64,000 nucleotides of DNA from Affinundibacterium flavidum. Its GTDB lineage: Bacteria > Pseudomonadota > Gammaproteobacteria > Burkholderiales > Burkholderiaceae_D. Below the pieces are notes generated by a model. It was given only the letters and a program-made list of their open reading frames with translations, had not been told where the DNA came from and ran no database searches. Location: assembly GCF_014284175.1 (NCBI RefSeq), contig NZ_JACOGA010000003.1, positions 62,001 to 126,000 on the forward strand, given 5' to 3'. Shown here piece by piece: positions 26,573 through 35,338 of the stretch. How positions within the stretch are numbered: position 1 is the stretch's first letter; every line of letters begins with the position of its first letter. The translations under genes and the position numbers were made by a program.

Positions 26573-26688
26573 ACTGCCGATCTTTCGTATTGAGACCTTC
26601 TCCGGAAACTCAAAGACTACCCATCGCAATCGGCTTGTCCAATGCCGCGATGAAATTAATGCACCATACTAGGCACCATCCAAGCACC

Positions 26689-27570
26689 ATGCAAATCATC
26701 ATCAATCAAGAATTACGCGATTACATCGATCCCCTCACTACCCACGAATACCTAGCTCTGGAACGTAGCCTGTTGAAAGAAGGCTGTCGTGATGCGCTGG
26801 TACTATGGGGTGAAACCTTAATCGACGGCCATAACCGTTATGCGATCTGTCAGAAACACAACATCCCTTTTCAGACCAAGCAGAATGACACTTTTCAAAG
26901 TGTGGAAGACGTCATGCTATGGATGATAGACAATCACTTGGCTCGTCGCAGCGTATCGAGCTTTCAACGCGGGGTGCTAGCGCTACGCAAGAAAGAAATT
27001 ATTACCACCCGCCGCAAAGATAAAAGCAGTAAGGAAAAAGCCGCAGAAGCTGAATTGGCAGCGAAAGAACCTGATCCAGTCTCGGTAGAAACCCGTGATG
27101 AAATCGCAAAGGTAGCGGGCTTAAGCAAACCCGCCGTTGCACAGATCGAAAAAATCCGCAAAGCAGCAACACCAGAATTAGTCGAAGCCGTACGTGCCGG
27201 TACGATTTCTATCAATACTGCCGCCACTATTTCCTCGCTCCCTAGCGAGCAACAAGTAGCGGCTGTGGCAGGCGGCAAGAAGGAATTGCAGCAAGCTGCT
27301 CGGCAGCTACGTCAAGTCCGTACACCGCGCGTCAGCAGTGAAACCATGGCTGCAACGACTACAGCGACTGAAACGACCAGCCCAACGATGGAGACGACCA
27401 CGCATTCCATCGACCATAGTGCGCCAGCATCAGCATCAGCATCAGCAACTGCAACTGCATCTGCATCTGCAGAAACGTCCGAGATCGAACGTTTGCGGAT
27501 TGAAAATCAGGCTTTGAAGCAACAAATTGCCGAATTGACTGCACAGCTCAGTGCGGTTCAAGCTAACTAA
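26689..27570 (+). CDS. Orphan ParB-like (ParB/Srx fold) DNA-binding protein
   Basis: About 293 aa from the ATG at 26689; the frame is open to 26590 and the start is uncertain for lack of a Shine-Dalgarno. Residues 10-100 are a ParB N-domain (ELRDYIDPLTTHEYLALERS, then LIDGHNRYAICQKHNI with the GHNRY box). A helix-turn-helix follows at about 145-175 (IAKVAGLSKPAVAQIEKI). The tail is Ala/Ser/Thr-rich, encoded partly by GCATCA microsatellites, and ends in a short coiled coil (EIERLRIENQALKQQIAELT). There is no parA or plasmid or phage gene near it. Such stand-alone ParB-like proteins occur in mobile elements and as regulators. Role unknown. Confidence 0.75.
   Translation: MQIIINQELRDYIDPLTTHEYLALERSLLKEGCRDALVLWGETLIDGHNRYAICQKHNIPFQTKQNDTFQSVEDVMLWMIDNHLARRSVSSFQRGVLALRKKEIITTRRKDKSSKEKAAEAELAAKEPDPVSVETRDEIAKVAGLSKPAVAQIEKIRKAATPELVEAVRAGTISINTAATISSLPSEQQVAAVAGGKKELQQAARQLRQVRTPRVSSETMAATTTATETTSPTMETTTHSIDHSAPASASASATATASASAETSEIERLRIENQALKQQIAELTAQLSAVQAN
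27427..27470 (+). repeat. Coding 6-bp microsatellite (Ala-Ser / Ala-Thr)
   Basis: GCATCA four times, then GCAACT and GCATCT runs in frame. It encodes the flexible (AS)n(AT)n part of the ParB-like tail. Confidence 0.85.
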
Positions 27571-27644
27571 ATCAAAAGTTAAACAAAGCACAAAAGCGGT
27601 TTACAAACTCTGCTCATTTTTTATAAAAACGCCTAAATATCGCA

Positions 27645-27671
27645 AAAATGGGCTTGAAATAGCCCATTTTG
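27645..27671 (+). terminator. Terminator after the ParB-like gene
   Basis: AAAATGGGCT and AGCCCATTTT form a perfect 10-bp stem with a 6-nt loop, 75 bp past the stop. The T-tract is only four bases. Confidence 0.65.
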
Positions 27672-27807
27672 CCCATAATTATGCTGAGATTTAAAATTTC
27701 AAACCTCACTGCTTTCCTCGCGCAGCATCACTAGTGCCAAAATGAAACTGTGAGTCAATTTAATCGCATCTTCTATTTTTATTTTTACTTCATCTGTTAG
27801 GAACATC

Positions 27808-28554
27808 ATGACTATTCGCGTTAACGGCACCGAAATCAACGAAGCAACCATCAATGCTGAAATGGACCGTGCCCGCGCTGCTGGCCATCCAGAAGGCGAA
27901 CAATTACGCGATAGCGCGATTCAAGAATTAATTTTACGCAACTTAATGATGGCAGAAGCAGCCAAACTCGATATCAATGTTGGCAGTGAAGAAGAAATCA
28001 TCGGCACACTGTTGCAACAAGAAGTTGAATTTGCTGAAGTTGATGAAGCAACTTGCCAAGCTTTTTACAATGACAATAGCGCTAGCTTCAAACAAGGTGA
28101 AATGGCAGCCGCCAGCCACATCTTGTTTACGCCAGGTGAAGGTTTAGCAGCAAGTTTAGTGAAAGCTAAAGCAGAAGGCATTTTGGCTGATCTGCAACAA
28201 AACCCATCTGCTTTCGCAGCACTGGCACGTGAACACTCAGCTTGCCCTTCCGGCAAAGAAGGCGGCGCATTGGGAGAATTTGGACGCGGTCAAATGGTGC
28301 CAGAATTCGAACAAGCCGTATTCAGTACAGAGCCTGGCAAAATCACACCAGAATTGATTGAAACCCAATTCGGTTATCACATCATTCAAGTCACAGCACG
28401 TAAAGGCGGCGACCTGGTGAGTTTTGACGAAGTCAAAGAACGCTTACAAGCTTATCTGACTGATATGGAAGGCCGCAAAGCGACTCACGCCTACCTCGCC
28501 AATTTGGTCAGTGCAGCGAACATCGAAGGCTATGAACTGCCAGCATTTGCTTAA
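27808..28554 (+). CDS. Cytoplasmic parvulin-type peptidyl-prolyl isomerase
   Basis: 248 aa, TAGGA upstream. N-terminal SurA/NifM-like helical part (residues 1-90), then a PpiC-type rotamase at about 95-200: AAASHILFTPGEGL, FAALAREHSACPSG, GALGEFGRGQMVPEFEQAVF, and TQFGYHIIQV. No signal peptide, so unlike SurA or PpiD it should act in the cytoplasm, close to the NifM-like group that helps fold particular enzymes. It stands alone, with terminators on both sides. Confidence 0.88.
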   Translation: MTIRVNGTEINEATINAEMDRARAAGHPEGEQLRDSAIQELILRNLMMAEAAKLDINVGSEEEIIGTLLQQEVEFAEVDEATCQAFYNDNSASFKQGEMAAASHILFTPGEGLAASLVKAKAEGILADLQQNPSAFAALAREHSACPSGKEGGALGEFGRGQMVPEFEQAVFSTEPGKITPELIETQFGYHIIQVTARKGGDLVSFDEVKERLQAYLTDMEGRKATHAYLANLVSAANIEGYELPAFA

Positions 28555-28601
28555 TGTAATACGACAAATCATCTTCTGAACGGATGATTTAGTTCCTTAA
28601 G

Positions 28602-28641
28602 AACGCACCTTGCATAGTTACTGTATGCTTGGTGCGTTTTT
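28602..28641 (+). terminator. Terminator after the parvulin gene
   Basis: AACGCACC pairs with GGTGCGTT, with inner GCATA/TGTATGC pairing, followed by TTTTTC. Confidence 0.85.
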
Positions 28642-28671
28642 CATATTTGGTGCAATTTCTAAAGGTAAACT

Positions 28672-29181
28672 ATGTCCACAACAATGTACTCCACCTCAGT
28701 TCCCGTCTTCCAACAAATGCTCGGTAGTCTGCAAGTAATTTTGCAAAAAGCCCAGGCACATGCGGCAGAAAAGAAGATTGAAGATCAGGTTTTTCTGCAA
28801 GCGCGCTTGTCACCCGACATGTTCAATCTGATTCGCCAAGTACAAATCGCGGCAGACTTCGCTAAAGGCGTTTCTGCACGCTTAGCTGGCATTGACGTGC
28901 CCGATTATCAGGATACCGAGAACAGCTTTGAAGAATTGCAAGCACGCCTGAGCAAGACACTAGAATTCATTGCTAGCTTGAACGCCGCACAATTCGAAGA
29001 TAGCGAGAATCGTGAAATCGTATTGCGCCCTGGTACGCCAAAAGAAAGAAAAATGTCTGGCACGACCTATTTGCTCGGCTATGGCTTACCGCAATTCTTC
29101 TTCCACGTAACGACAACTTACGCCATCTTGCGCCATCATGGTGTGGAATTAGGTAAACGTGATTACATGGGTAACTACTAA
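28672..29181 (+). CDS. DUF1993 protein (DinB-like fold)
   Basis: 169 aa, AAAGGT upstream. The sequence fits DUF1993, a four-helix DinB/YfiT-like group: MYSTSVPVFQQMLGSLQVIL at the N-terminus, SPDMFNLIRQVQIAADFAKG, and the ending LPQFFFHVTTTYAILRHHGVELGKRDYMG. The scattered His residues usual for a metal site are few here, so metal binding is uncertain. Function unknown. It is a single gene. Confidence 0.85.
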   Translation: MSTTMYSTSVPVFQQMLGSLQVILQKAQAHAAEKKIEDQVFLQARLSPDMFNLIRQVQIAADFAKGVSARLAGIDVPDYQDTENSFEELQARLSKTLEFIASLNAAQFEDSENREIVLRPGTPKERKMSGTTYLLGYGLPQFFFHVTTTYAILRHHGVELGKRDYMGNY

Positions 29182-29188
29182 GTTGTGA

Positions 29189-29249
29189 ATCCGTGGTGAT
29201 TGCTTGTCACGGATAATCTGCCCGCCAATACGGCGGCGGGCAGATTTTT
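29189..29249 (+). terminator. Double hairpin terminator after the DUF1993 gene
   Basis: First ATCCGTG/CACGGAT (29189-29213), then a strong ATCTGCCCGCC/GGCGGGCAGAT stem with TTTTT (29215-29249). Confidence 0.88.
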
Positions 29250-29416
29250 CGAGCTCATCCACTACCTCTTCATCTCCCCGTCCACCTCGTCCACGACCAC
29301 CGTTCATCAGATTATCGATACCATTGGACATGGTTTATCAGCAATTAACTTGCTTTATTGTGAATTAAACGTATATTTTCAATCATTGAAAATCCGTAAA
29401 GTGCACAGGTGGTCTG

Positions 29417-30235
29417 ATGTTTTCACAATTCCTCGATAAAGGCGATAAATCTATCCCCGAGTGTGAACCGCGCAAATTTTTTGACGCAGAAGAAGAACTG
29501 TTCTTTAAGCGCATACAAAAAGCCCTGCCCAATTGCCTGATTTTCCCCCACGTACAATTAGCTGCCATTCTAGAAGCCCACGTTAGCAATGAGAAAAAGC
29601 GCCAAGTTATGCGCCAAAAATTACGCGAACGCCATCTCGACTTTGGTATTTTTAGTCAGGATTTGACTCTGCTGTGCGTGGTGGAACTTGAGCGTACAGA
29701 CGACGCGCCTAAAGACGAAGAATATCCAACCCGCAAATTGCTCAAGAGCGCCGGGATCAAATGTATACGTTGGAGTCGTGCAGCATTGCCAAACGCTGAA
29801 CAAATTCTGAGAACTTTGGCTCCCTACTCTGATTTAGATGCGCCAAAAGTAGAAACCAGTATGCAAACGATAGGGAAATTCTTTTCAGAAGAGGACTTGA
29901 ACGACCCCGCTACTTTGCATGAAAAAGCCTTCACCTATGTTGAGCATGGCAACCCAAATGCACTGTCACTGGCGGCGTTGAGCCGGATTACTCCAGACAG
30001 CTTCATTAAGAAGGAATATCCGCATATTTGGAAAAAAATCTGCCTATTCGCTGGCGATCCCGGCTACTTAAAAAATTATCTGGAATCGCTATTTGTACAG
30101 AACCGCCCGATCAAACGTCGCGGTTTGCCTAAGCATGTGGCTACAGAAGTGATGGCAATACAAAGTGAAAACGCTCGCTTCGTGATATCAAAAGAGCCGG
30201 AACCAATTTGGGACCCCAGCTTCTTGCATCGCTAA
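29417..30235 (+). CDS. DUF2726 protein, nuclease-fold
   Basis: 272 aa. Residues 20-130 match DUF2726: FDAEEELFFKRIQKALPNCLIFPHVQLAAIL, then LDFGIFSQDLTLLCVVELERTDDA and RKLLKSAGIKCIRWSR. The D...ExE pattern resembles the core of restriction-endonuclease-like folds, so a nucleic-acid role is possible. The C-terminal half (residues 150-272) has no family I recognise. No partner methylase or helicase is adjacent, so it is not an obvious defence gene. Its stop codon lies in a 20-bp repeat. Confidence 0.78.
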   Translation: MFSQFLDKGDKSIPECEPRKFFDAEEELFFKRIQKALPNCLIFPHVQLAAILEAHVSNEKKRQVMRQKLRERHLDFGIFSQDLTLLCVVELERTDDAPKDEEYPTRKLLKSAGIKCIRWSRAALPNAEQILRTLAPYSDLDAPKVETSMQTIGKFFSEEDLNDPATLHEKAFTYVEHGNPNALSLAALSRITPDSFIKKEYPHIWKKICLFAGDPGYLKNYLESLFVQNRPIKRRGLPKHVATEVMAIQSENARFVISKEPEPIWDPSFLHR

Positions 30236-30291
30236 ATCCTGCCAACTATCGCTAAATTTTGCCAACTATCGCCAACTATCGCCAAATTTGC
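30230..30291. repeat. 20-bp and 10-bp tandem repeat spanning a stop codon
   Basis: CGCTAAATCCTGCCAACTAT and CGCTAAATTTTGCCAACTAT, then CGCCAACTAT and CGCCAAATTTGC. The stop TAA of the DUF2726 gene is inside the first unit. Confidence 0.85.
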
Positions 30292-30350
30292 TTGAATATT
30301 GCGAACTCTCAATCAATATCACTCGATATCGCTGGTGATCAGTATTCACA

Positions 30351-30983
30351 TTACAGATCAGGAGCCAGCATATGGCCGAGCTTACTGGCCTTGGTCGCCA
30401 GATAGCGTTCATTGTATGGATTGCGCGCGATAATCAATGGAATCTGCTCTTCAACCCTTACCTGCATATTTTGTAATGCGGCAATCTTGCGCGGGTTGTT
30501 CGTCATTAATTTGACACTGCTTATCCCCAGATGCTTAAGCATAGGATCGCATAAAGTATAGCTACGCAAGTCTGCGGCAAAGCCTAGGCGCTGATTCGCT
30601 TCAACCGTATCAGCTCCTTCGTCTTGCAAATGATATGCCTGCACCTTCGCCAACAGACCAATACCACGGCCTTCCTGACGCAAGTACAAAATGACGCCGC
30701 GCCCTTCCGCAGCAATTTTTTGCATCGCCAATTCTAGTTGAGGACCACAATCACAACGCTTACTAAACAAAGCGTCGCCAGTTAAGCATTCTGAATGTAT
30801 GCGTGCCAATACTGGCTCGCCATTTGCCACATCACCTAAAGTCAGCGCCACATGCTCTTTGCCCGTCGCTGGCTCTATAAACGCGTGCATAGTGAAGTTG
30901 GCCCAGGTCGTAGGCAATGCACATGAATCTACAAATTCCAATGCCTGTTCGGATGAATTTACAGGCAATTCCACACTCGACAT
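30351..30983 (-). CDS. ribA: GTP cyclohydrolase II
   Basis: 210 aa from the ATG at 30983 (GAGA upstream; the frame is open to a TTG at 31016). The GCHII signature is complete: HSECLTGDALFSKRCDCGPQL with the three zinc Cys, then ILYLRQEGRGIGLLAKVQAY with the catalytic residues and MTNNPRKIAAL. It makes the first intermediate of riboflavin from GTP. It is not fused to RibB and no rib operon surrounds it. No FMN riboswitch was found upstream. Confidence 0.95.
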   Translation of the reverse strand: MSSVELPVNSSEQALEFVDSCALPTTWANFTMHAFIEPATGKEHVALTLGDVANGEPVLARIHSECLTGDALFSKRCDCGPQLELAMQKIAAEGRGVILYLRQEGRGIGLLAKVQAYHLQDEGADTVEANQRLGFAADLRSYTLCDPMLKHLGISSVKLMTNNPRKIAALQNMQVRVEEQIPLIIARNPYNERYLATKASKLGHMLAPDL

Positions 30984-31294
30984 AATTTTCTCACGGTCTG
31001 TCTTTGACGATGACAAAGACTACAAACTTGCTGGCTCCATCAAAACAGTAGGAAAAGCACTAAAAAATATTAATTCAATATCGATTCAATATTAACTCAG
31101 TGCTAATTCCACATTAATTGTATGAAGCCCCAAAGCTGAGAGTATAAACGAGTCGGGGCAAGTCGGTCGAAACTGGGTTTGAGCTGGGTCACTAAATCTT
31201 GTTTCATCACGCTGATATGGCATGATGAAACAAGCAAATAGCTAACAATAAAGGCAAGGATCTTTGTCGTGAAATCAGCCAAAAGCAAATCTAA
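30984..31294. other. 311-bp region upstream of ribA
   Basis: It holds the hairpin at 31198-31234. The conserved FMN-riboswitch core was looked for on the minus strand and is absent. No gene. Confidence 0.5.
31198..31234. repeat. Near-perfect hairpin between ribA and the SDR gene
   Basis: CTTGTTTCATCACGC pairs with GCATGATGAAACAAG with one mismatch and a 7-nt loop. A weak terminator for the minus-strand SDR gene is possible, but no T-tract follows. Confidence 0.5.
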
Positions 31295-32083
31295 TTACAG
31301 AAACATCCCGCCCGATGCCTCTATTCTTTGACCATTAATCCAGCCCGTATCACCTGCCAACAGTGCTGCTGCGACACTACCGATATCATCCGGCAAACCA
31401 GCACGTCCCAGCGCTGTTTGTTGTGCGACGAATTGATTAAGCTGGGCGTTATCTCTCACTGCGCCATGCCCAAAATCAGTTTCGATCGCTCCTGGTGCCA
31501 GCACATTCACACTGATGCCCCGCGCGCCTAGCTCTTTTGCCTGATAACGACTCAGCACTTCAATCGCACCTTTCATCGCTGCATAAGCGCTATAGCCTGG
31601 CAAGGAGAAACGCGCTAACCCAGAAGACACATTCAATATCCGCCCACCATCTGCCAGCAGAGGGAGCAGTCTTTGCGTCAGAAAAAAGACACCTTTAAAA
31701 TGCAGGTTCATCAATTGATCGAATTGCGCTTCGCTAGTTTCGGCAAAGCTGGCATGGATCCCCGTGCCGGCATTATTCAATAAATAGTCAAATTGTTGCC
31801 GCCCCCAGTTGTCTTGCAAAATTTGATGCAAGGACTGACTAAATCCTTCAAAACTGGCGGCATTGCTGACATCCAATTGCATGGCGACGGCAACCCTACC
31901 CATCTGCCGCAATTCCGCTACCACAGTCTCAGCTTCATCTTGTTTGCTGTGATAAGTTAAAACGATGTCCACTCCCTTACGCGCTAAATGTTGCGCGGCG
32001 CTTCGCCCCAAACCACGACTACCGCCCGTGATAAAAGCGATTTTTTGATTATTTGCATTGATATTGACATTGATAGAGCTCAT
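31295..32083 (-). CDS. SDR family oxidoreductase
   Basis: 262 aa from the ATG at 32083, with AAGGA upstream; a longer frame to 32113 is less likely. Classical short-chain dehydrogenase: TGGSRGLGRS (NAD(P) binding), NNAGTG, and the active-site Ser-Tyr-Lys in NVSS and YSAYAAMK. Ends with GWINGQRIEASGG. It is divergent from a LysR regulator at 32272, the usual layout for a regulator and its target. Substrate unknown. Confidence 0.9.
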   Translation of the reverse strand: MSSINVNINANNQKIAFITGGSRGLGRSAAQHLARKGVDIVLTYHSKQDEAETVVAELRQMGRVAVAMQLDVSNAASFEGFSQSLHQILQDNWGRQQFDYLLNNAGTGIHASFAETSEAQFDQLMNLHFKGVFFLTQRLLPLLADGGRILNVSSGLARFSLPGYSAYAAMKGAIEVLSRYQAKELGARGISVNVLAPGAIETDFGHGAVRDNAQLNQFVAQQTALGRAGLPDDIGSVAAALLAGDTGWINGQRIEASGGMFL

Positions 32084-32271
32084 CGTATTTTCCTTCGGTG
32101 TTTGGTTGATCACTGCGTTCGAATCGCTGACATTTCTTACGCAGCGATAGAGCTAGTCTACCTATCCAACAAACCGCCATAAAGATGCTATTTATGTTTA
32201 AACTATTCAGAATTACCGAACAATTAAATATGCGTCACTACGCTATCCCAACTACGTGAATAGGAATCTGT

Positions 32272-33183
32272 ATGAATCAACTCGAAGCCATGCATATCTA
32301 TTTGCGCGTCGCAGAACTAGCGAGTTTCACGCAAGCGGCAGATAGCCTGGGCTTACCGAAAGCCAATGTATCTGAAGCCGTCAAACAGTTAGAAAGCTTT
32401 TTAGGCACACGACTCTTACAGCGCACGACTCGCAGCGTGCAGATGACGCAAGACGGTTTACTGTTTTATGAACGTAGCAAAGATCTACTCAGTGATATGG
32501 CAGAGTTACACGGCCTATTTCTTGATGAAAAAAGTAGTTTACAAGGGCGATTACGCGTAGATCTTCCGGTGGGTGTCGCCAAGAACATTTTGATTGCCGC
32601 GCTCCCGGAATTCTTGCAACAACATCCGAAAATAGAATTGGAATTGAGCTGCACTGATAGGCGGGTCGATGTGATACGCGAAGGTTTTGATTGCGTGATG
32701 CGGGTAGGCACCCTCAATGATAGTAATCTTATTGCGCGTCCTTTAGGTTTTCTGCGTCAGATAAATCTGGCCAGCCCAGACTATCTCAAGTTGTGCGGAA
32801 CTCCAGCAAGCATAGACGATTTGCAGCAACATTTTCTGGTGCACTACTCCAGTAATTTTGGTGCAAAATCGCCGGGCTTTGAATATCAATGGCAAGGTAA
32901 ATCTCAATTTGTAAAGATGAAGGGCAAACTGACGGTAAATAATAGCGATGCCTATCAGGCCGCCTGTCTGGCAGGTTTCGGCATCATTCAGGCGCCGCAA
33001 CTCGGTGCACACAATCTGCTGGCGCAAGGGAAACTTGTAGAAATTTTGCCTGATTTTCGCGCGCTTAGCATGCCAGTTTCATTGCTATATCCAGATCGGC
33101 GACACCTCGCAAAACGCACACAAAAATTGATGGAATGGATGACGCAAACCTTGGCCCCGCATTTGCAAAGCTCTCCAGACTAA
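32272..33183 (+). CDS. LysR-family transcriptional regulator
   Basis: 303 aa, TAGGA upstream. HTH at 1-60 (MHIYLRVAELASFTQAADSL, then PKANVSEAVKQLE), followed by the two-lobed LysR effector domain. The sequence style (RTTRSVQMTQDGLLFYERS, RVDLPVG) is that of the DhlR/CrgA-like group, which often controls an adjacent dehydrogenase. It is divergent from the SDR gene; the 188-bp spacer should hold its binding site. Confidence 0.92.
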   Translation: MNQLEAMHIYLRVAELASFTQAADSLGLPKANVSEAVKQLESFLGTRLLQRTTRSVQMTQDGLLFYERSKDLLSDMAELHGLFLDEKSSLQGRLRVDLPVGVAKNILIAALPEFLQQHPKIELELSCTDRRVDVIREGFDCVMRVGTLNDSNLIARPLGFLRQINLASPDYLKLCGTPASIDDLQQHFLVHYSSNFGAKSPGFEYQWQGKSQFVKMKGKLTVNNSDAYQAACLAGFGIIQAPQLGAHNLLAQGKLVEILPDFRALSMPVSLLYPDRRHLAKRTQKLMEWMTQTLAPHLQSSPD

Positions 33184-33849
33184 GCTGTGCTAGTACAAAC
33201 TGCTATTCAAGGCTTCCACATCGGTAAACCACACCAAAGCTCTCGATAAAATTGACTGGTAAGTTAGGGTCTGTTGACATATATTTTAGGCAAGCGTTTC
33301 ACTCAAAACGCAGGATGGCAAGGGTGTAGCAGGGGTTTCGCATAGCGTAGCTATGTGCCTGCGAAACGGTCATTGCATACTTGCAATGGTGCGCCCTGCA
33401 AGGGCATCTCGCCGCTGCGGCTGGCCGCCCCAGCAAGAGATGCAACGCTGTCCATCGTGCGTTTTGAGTGAAACCCTCCGGGAATGGCTCAAATGGGCAC
33501 ATGGCGTTGTTGCAATCTGCTTATAGTGCATGGTGTTTAAAACCCGCTACAGCGCAGCTTGCGGTGTAGTCAGGGTTTCGTGCAGCATGCTGCACGCTGA
33601 CGCAACGAAGATCCTTTGCAAGGGATCTTTCCCAAAGCGATAGCCTAGCCCTGTGCCCATTTGCGCGCATTCGCTTGCCTAAAATATATGTCAACAGACC
33701 CTAGCTCTCTCATTGTCGTTAATATTTATTTATGGTTTAATCGCAAGCAATTCTTTGCTTCTTTACCCAGCAAAATAATTTCGTTTGAAATAGGGAAAAG
33801 AGCACAGACCCGTCTTTTTCTCTACTTCAAGATTCCACTAAGGTACTTC
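33184..33849. other. 666-bp intergenic region, mostly a MITE-like element
   Basis: The element covers 33267-33701. The rest is AT-rich leader for the beta-propeller gene. Open frames inside the element are not real genes. Confidence 0.6.
33267..33701. mobile_element. MITE-like element, copy 2 (435 bp)
   Basis: Same ends as copy 1 (GGGTCTGTTGACATATATTT inward, inverted at the other end), flanked by TA. Paired arms at 33296-33318 and 33452-33474 match in 22 of 23 positions. It has an extra segment of about 80 bp, bounded by GCAAGG repeats, that copy 1 lacks; the extra part is itself made of palindromes. The hairpin GTGCAGCATGCTGCAC at 33580-33595 replaces GGACAGCATGCTGTCC of copy 1 by paired changes. 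Confidence 0.85.
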
Positions 33850-35160
33850 ATGATTTCTATCCAATTTCGTTTGCTCACTATTTTCTTTTTCTCTTTACTG
33901 ATAGCTGGATGCGGTTGGAGTGGCTTCGCCACGCGTTACGAAGTTAATGTGACGGTTACTGGACTAAACGGTACAGGTTTAATTTTGCAAAATAACGGTG
34001 GCGATAATTTAGCGGTCAATGCAAACGGAACCGTTAAATTTGCACCGTTCTATGACAATGGCGCCAAGTACGCGGTGACCGTATTGACCGCACCGAGCGC
34101 ACCAGCTCAAATCTGTACCGTAAGCAATGCCAGTGGCACGATTGCGGCAGCTAATGTCAACAACATCACCTTAGTGTGCAGCAATACCGCACGCTTTGCT
34201 TATGTTGCAAATAGTATTGAAAATTCGATCTCGGCTTACAGCATCAACAATGCCACCGGCAATTTGACTAGCATCGCCACACCAGTCACGACTGGCGCGA
34301 CACCAACTGCACTTGCGATAGATGCTAATGCCAAGTATTTGCATGTATTGAACTCAGCAAACGAAAGCATTTCAAGTTTTTCTATCAACCAGACTAGCGG
34401 TGCTTTGACCAGCGTCGGTAATAGTGTCGCTACCCGAACAACACCCACGTCCATCACAATCGATCCGAATGGTAAATTTGCATACGTGACCAACCAAGGA
34501 GAAGGCATTGTTTCCGGCTATAGCATAGACAGCAGTACGGGCGTCCTAAAAAGCATAGGTGCAGCGACAAACTCAGGAGCCGGCGCGAGTGCGATGGCGA
34601 TAGAGCCAAACGGGAAATTTGCATATGTGACGAACAGGTCAGCCAATACCGTGTCTATCTTCAGCATCAATGCCAGCACTGGAGTCCTAACCACAACTAG
34701 TACGACTGCCCAAACTGGTACTTTGCCAAGCGCTATTGTGATCGCTCCCAACGGAAAATATGCCTACGTCACCAACAAGTCAGGCAACTCAATTTCGGCC
34801 TTTAGCATCGACGCCAGCACTGGCGCGCTAAGCAACATAGGCGCAGTGGCTGCAGGTAATTTACCAAGCGCCGTCACAATAGAACCAAACGGAAAATTCG
34901 CCTACGTCGCTAATGCTACGGACAACAGTGTCATCACCTATGCGATCAATAGCAGCACGGGCGCACTCAGCAATGTGGGAATCATCACCGTGAAGGGCGC
35001 ACTCGGCATAGTCGCTGCGAAAGAGTCCGTCTACGTAAGCAATAGCATAGACAATACCGTGTCAGTTTATGCGATCAACGCCAGCACTGGCAGTTTGACT
35101 GCCGTCGGCACTCCTATTGCTAGCGGTCAAAGTCCGGTAGCAATCGTCACTACTAAGTAG
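33850..35160 (+). CDS. Seven-bladed beta-propeller lipoprotein
   Basis: 436 aa from the ATG at 33850; the frame is open further upstream into the MITE, but only this start gives a signal peptide. Lipobox LIAGC (Cys21) shows a lipoprotein. After a small N-terminal beta domain (residues 30-115), seven repeats of about 45 aa follow, each with a FAYVTN...SISAYSINxxTGxL pattern, as in YVTN/lactonase-like propellers. It may be an enzyme of the 6-phosphogluconolactonase-like group or a surface binding protein; no catalytic residues can be assigned by eye. The gene's leader contains the MITE right end. Confidence 0.82.
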   Translation: MISIQFRLLTIFFFSLLIAGCGWSGFATRYEVNVTVTGLNGTGLILQNNGGDNLAVNANGTVKFAPFYDNGAKYAVTVLTAPSAPAQICTVSNASGTIAAANVNNITLVCSNTARFAYVANSIENSISAYSINNATGNLTSIATPVTTGATPTALAIDANAKYLHVLNSANESISSFSINQTSGALTSVGNSVATRTTPTSITIDPNGKFAYVTNQGEGIVSGYSIDSSTGVLKSIGAATNSGAGASAMAIEPNGKFAYVTNRSANTVSIFSINASTGVLTTTSTTAQTGTLPSAIVIAPNGKYAYVTNKSGNSISAFSIDASTGALSNIGAVAAGNLPSAVTIEPNGKFAYVANATDNSVITYAINSSTGALSNVGIITVKGALGIVAAKESVYVSNSIDNTVSVYAINASTGSLTAVGTPIASGQSPVAIVTTK

Positions 35161-35221
35161 GTCAAATCTGACGCCAAATCCGCTCAAGCGGACGCTATAG
35201 AGTCGTAAAGCAAGGTAAAAG

Positions 35222-35256
35222 AAGGTGCAATGGTCTTAGACTATTGCACCTTTTTC
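35222..35256 (+). terminator. Terminator after the beta-propeller gene
   Basis: GGTGCAATGGTC pairs with GACTATTGCACC around a 3-nt loop (one G-T pair), then TTTTTC. Confidence 0.9.
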
Positions 35257-35338
35257 ATAATTGGAATCAATTACTTGACGTCCAACACACAAATACATTC
35301 CCATGTCCAATCTCATAATCTCAAACAAACTACCCGAA

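Noticed and set aside
29417..30235. DUF2726 gene as part of a defence system
   Set aside because: The neighbours are housekeeping or unknown genes, with no methylase, helicase or toxin-antitoxin partner.
30984..31294. FMN riboswitch upstream of ribA
   Set aside because: The conserved core sequences were not found on the minus strand; only a simple hairpin is present.
33272..33300. Promoter from the TTGACA in the element ends
   Set aside because: No suitable -10 box lies 16-18 bp inward, and the outward reading lacks a -35.
33299..33502. Open frame inside the MITE-like element
   Set aside because: It covers palindromic arms and changes between the two element copies, so it is not a protein gene.
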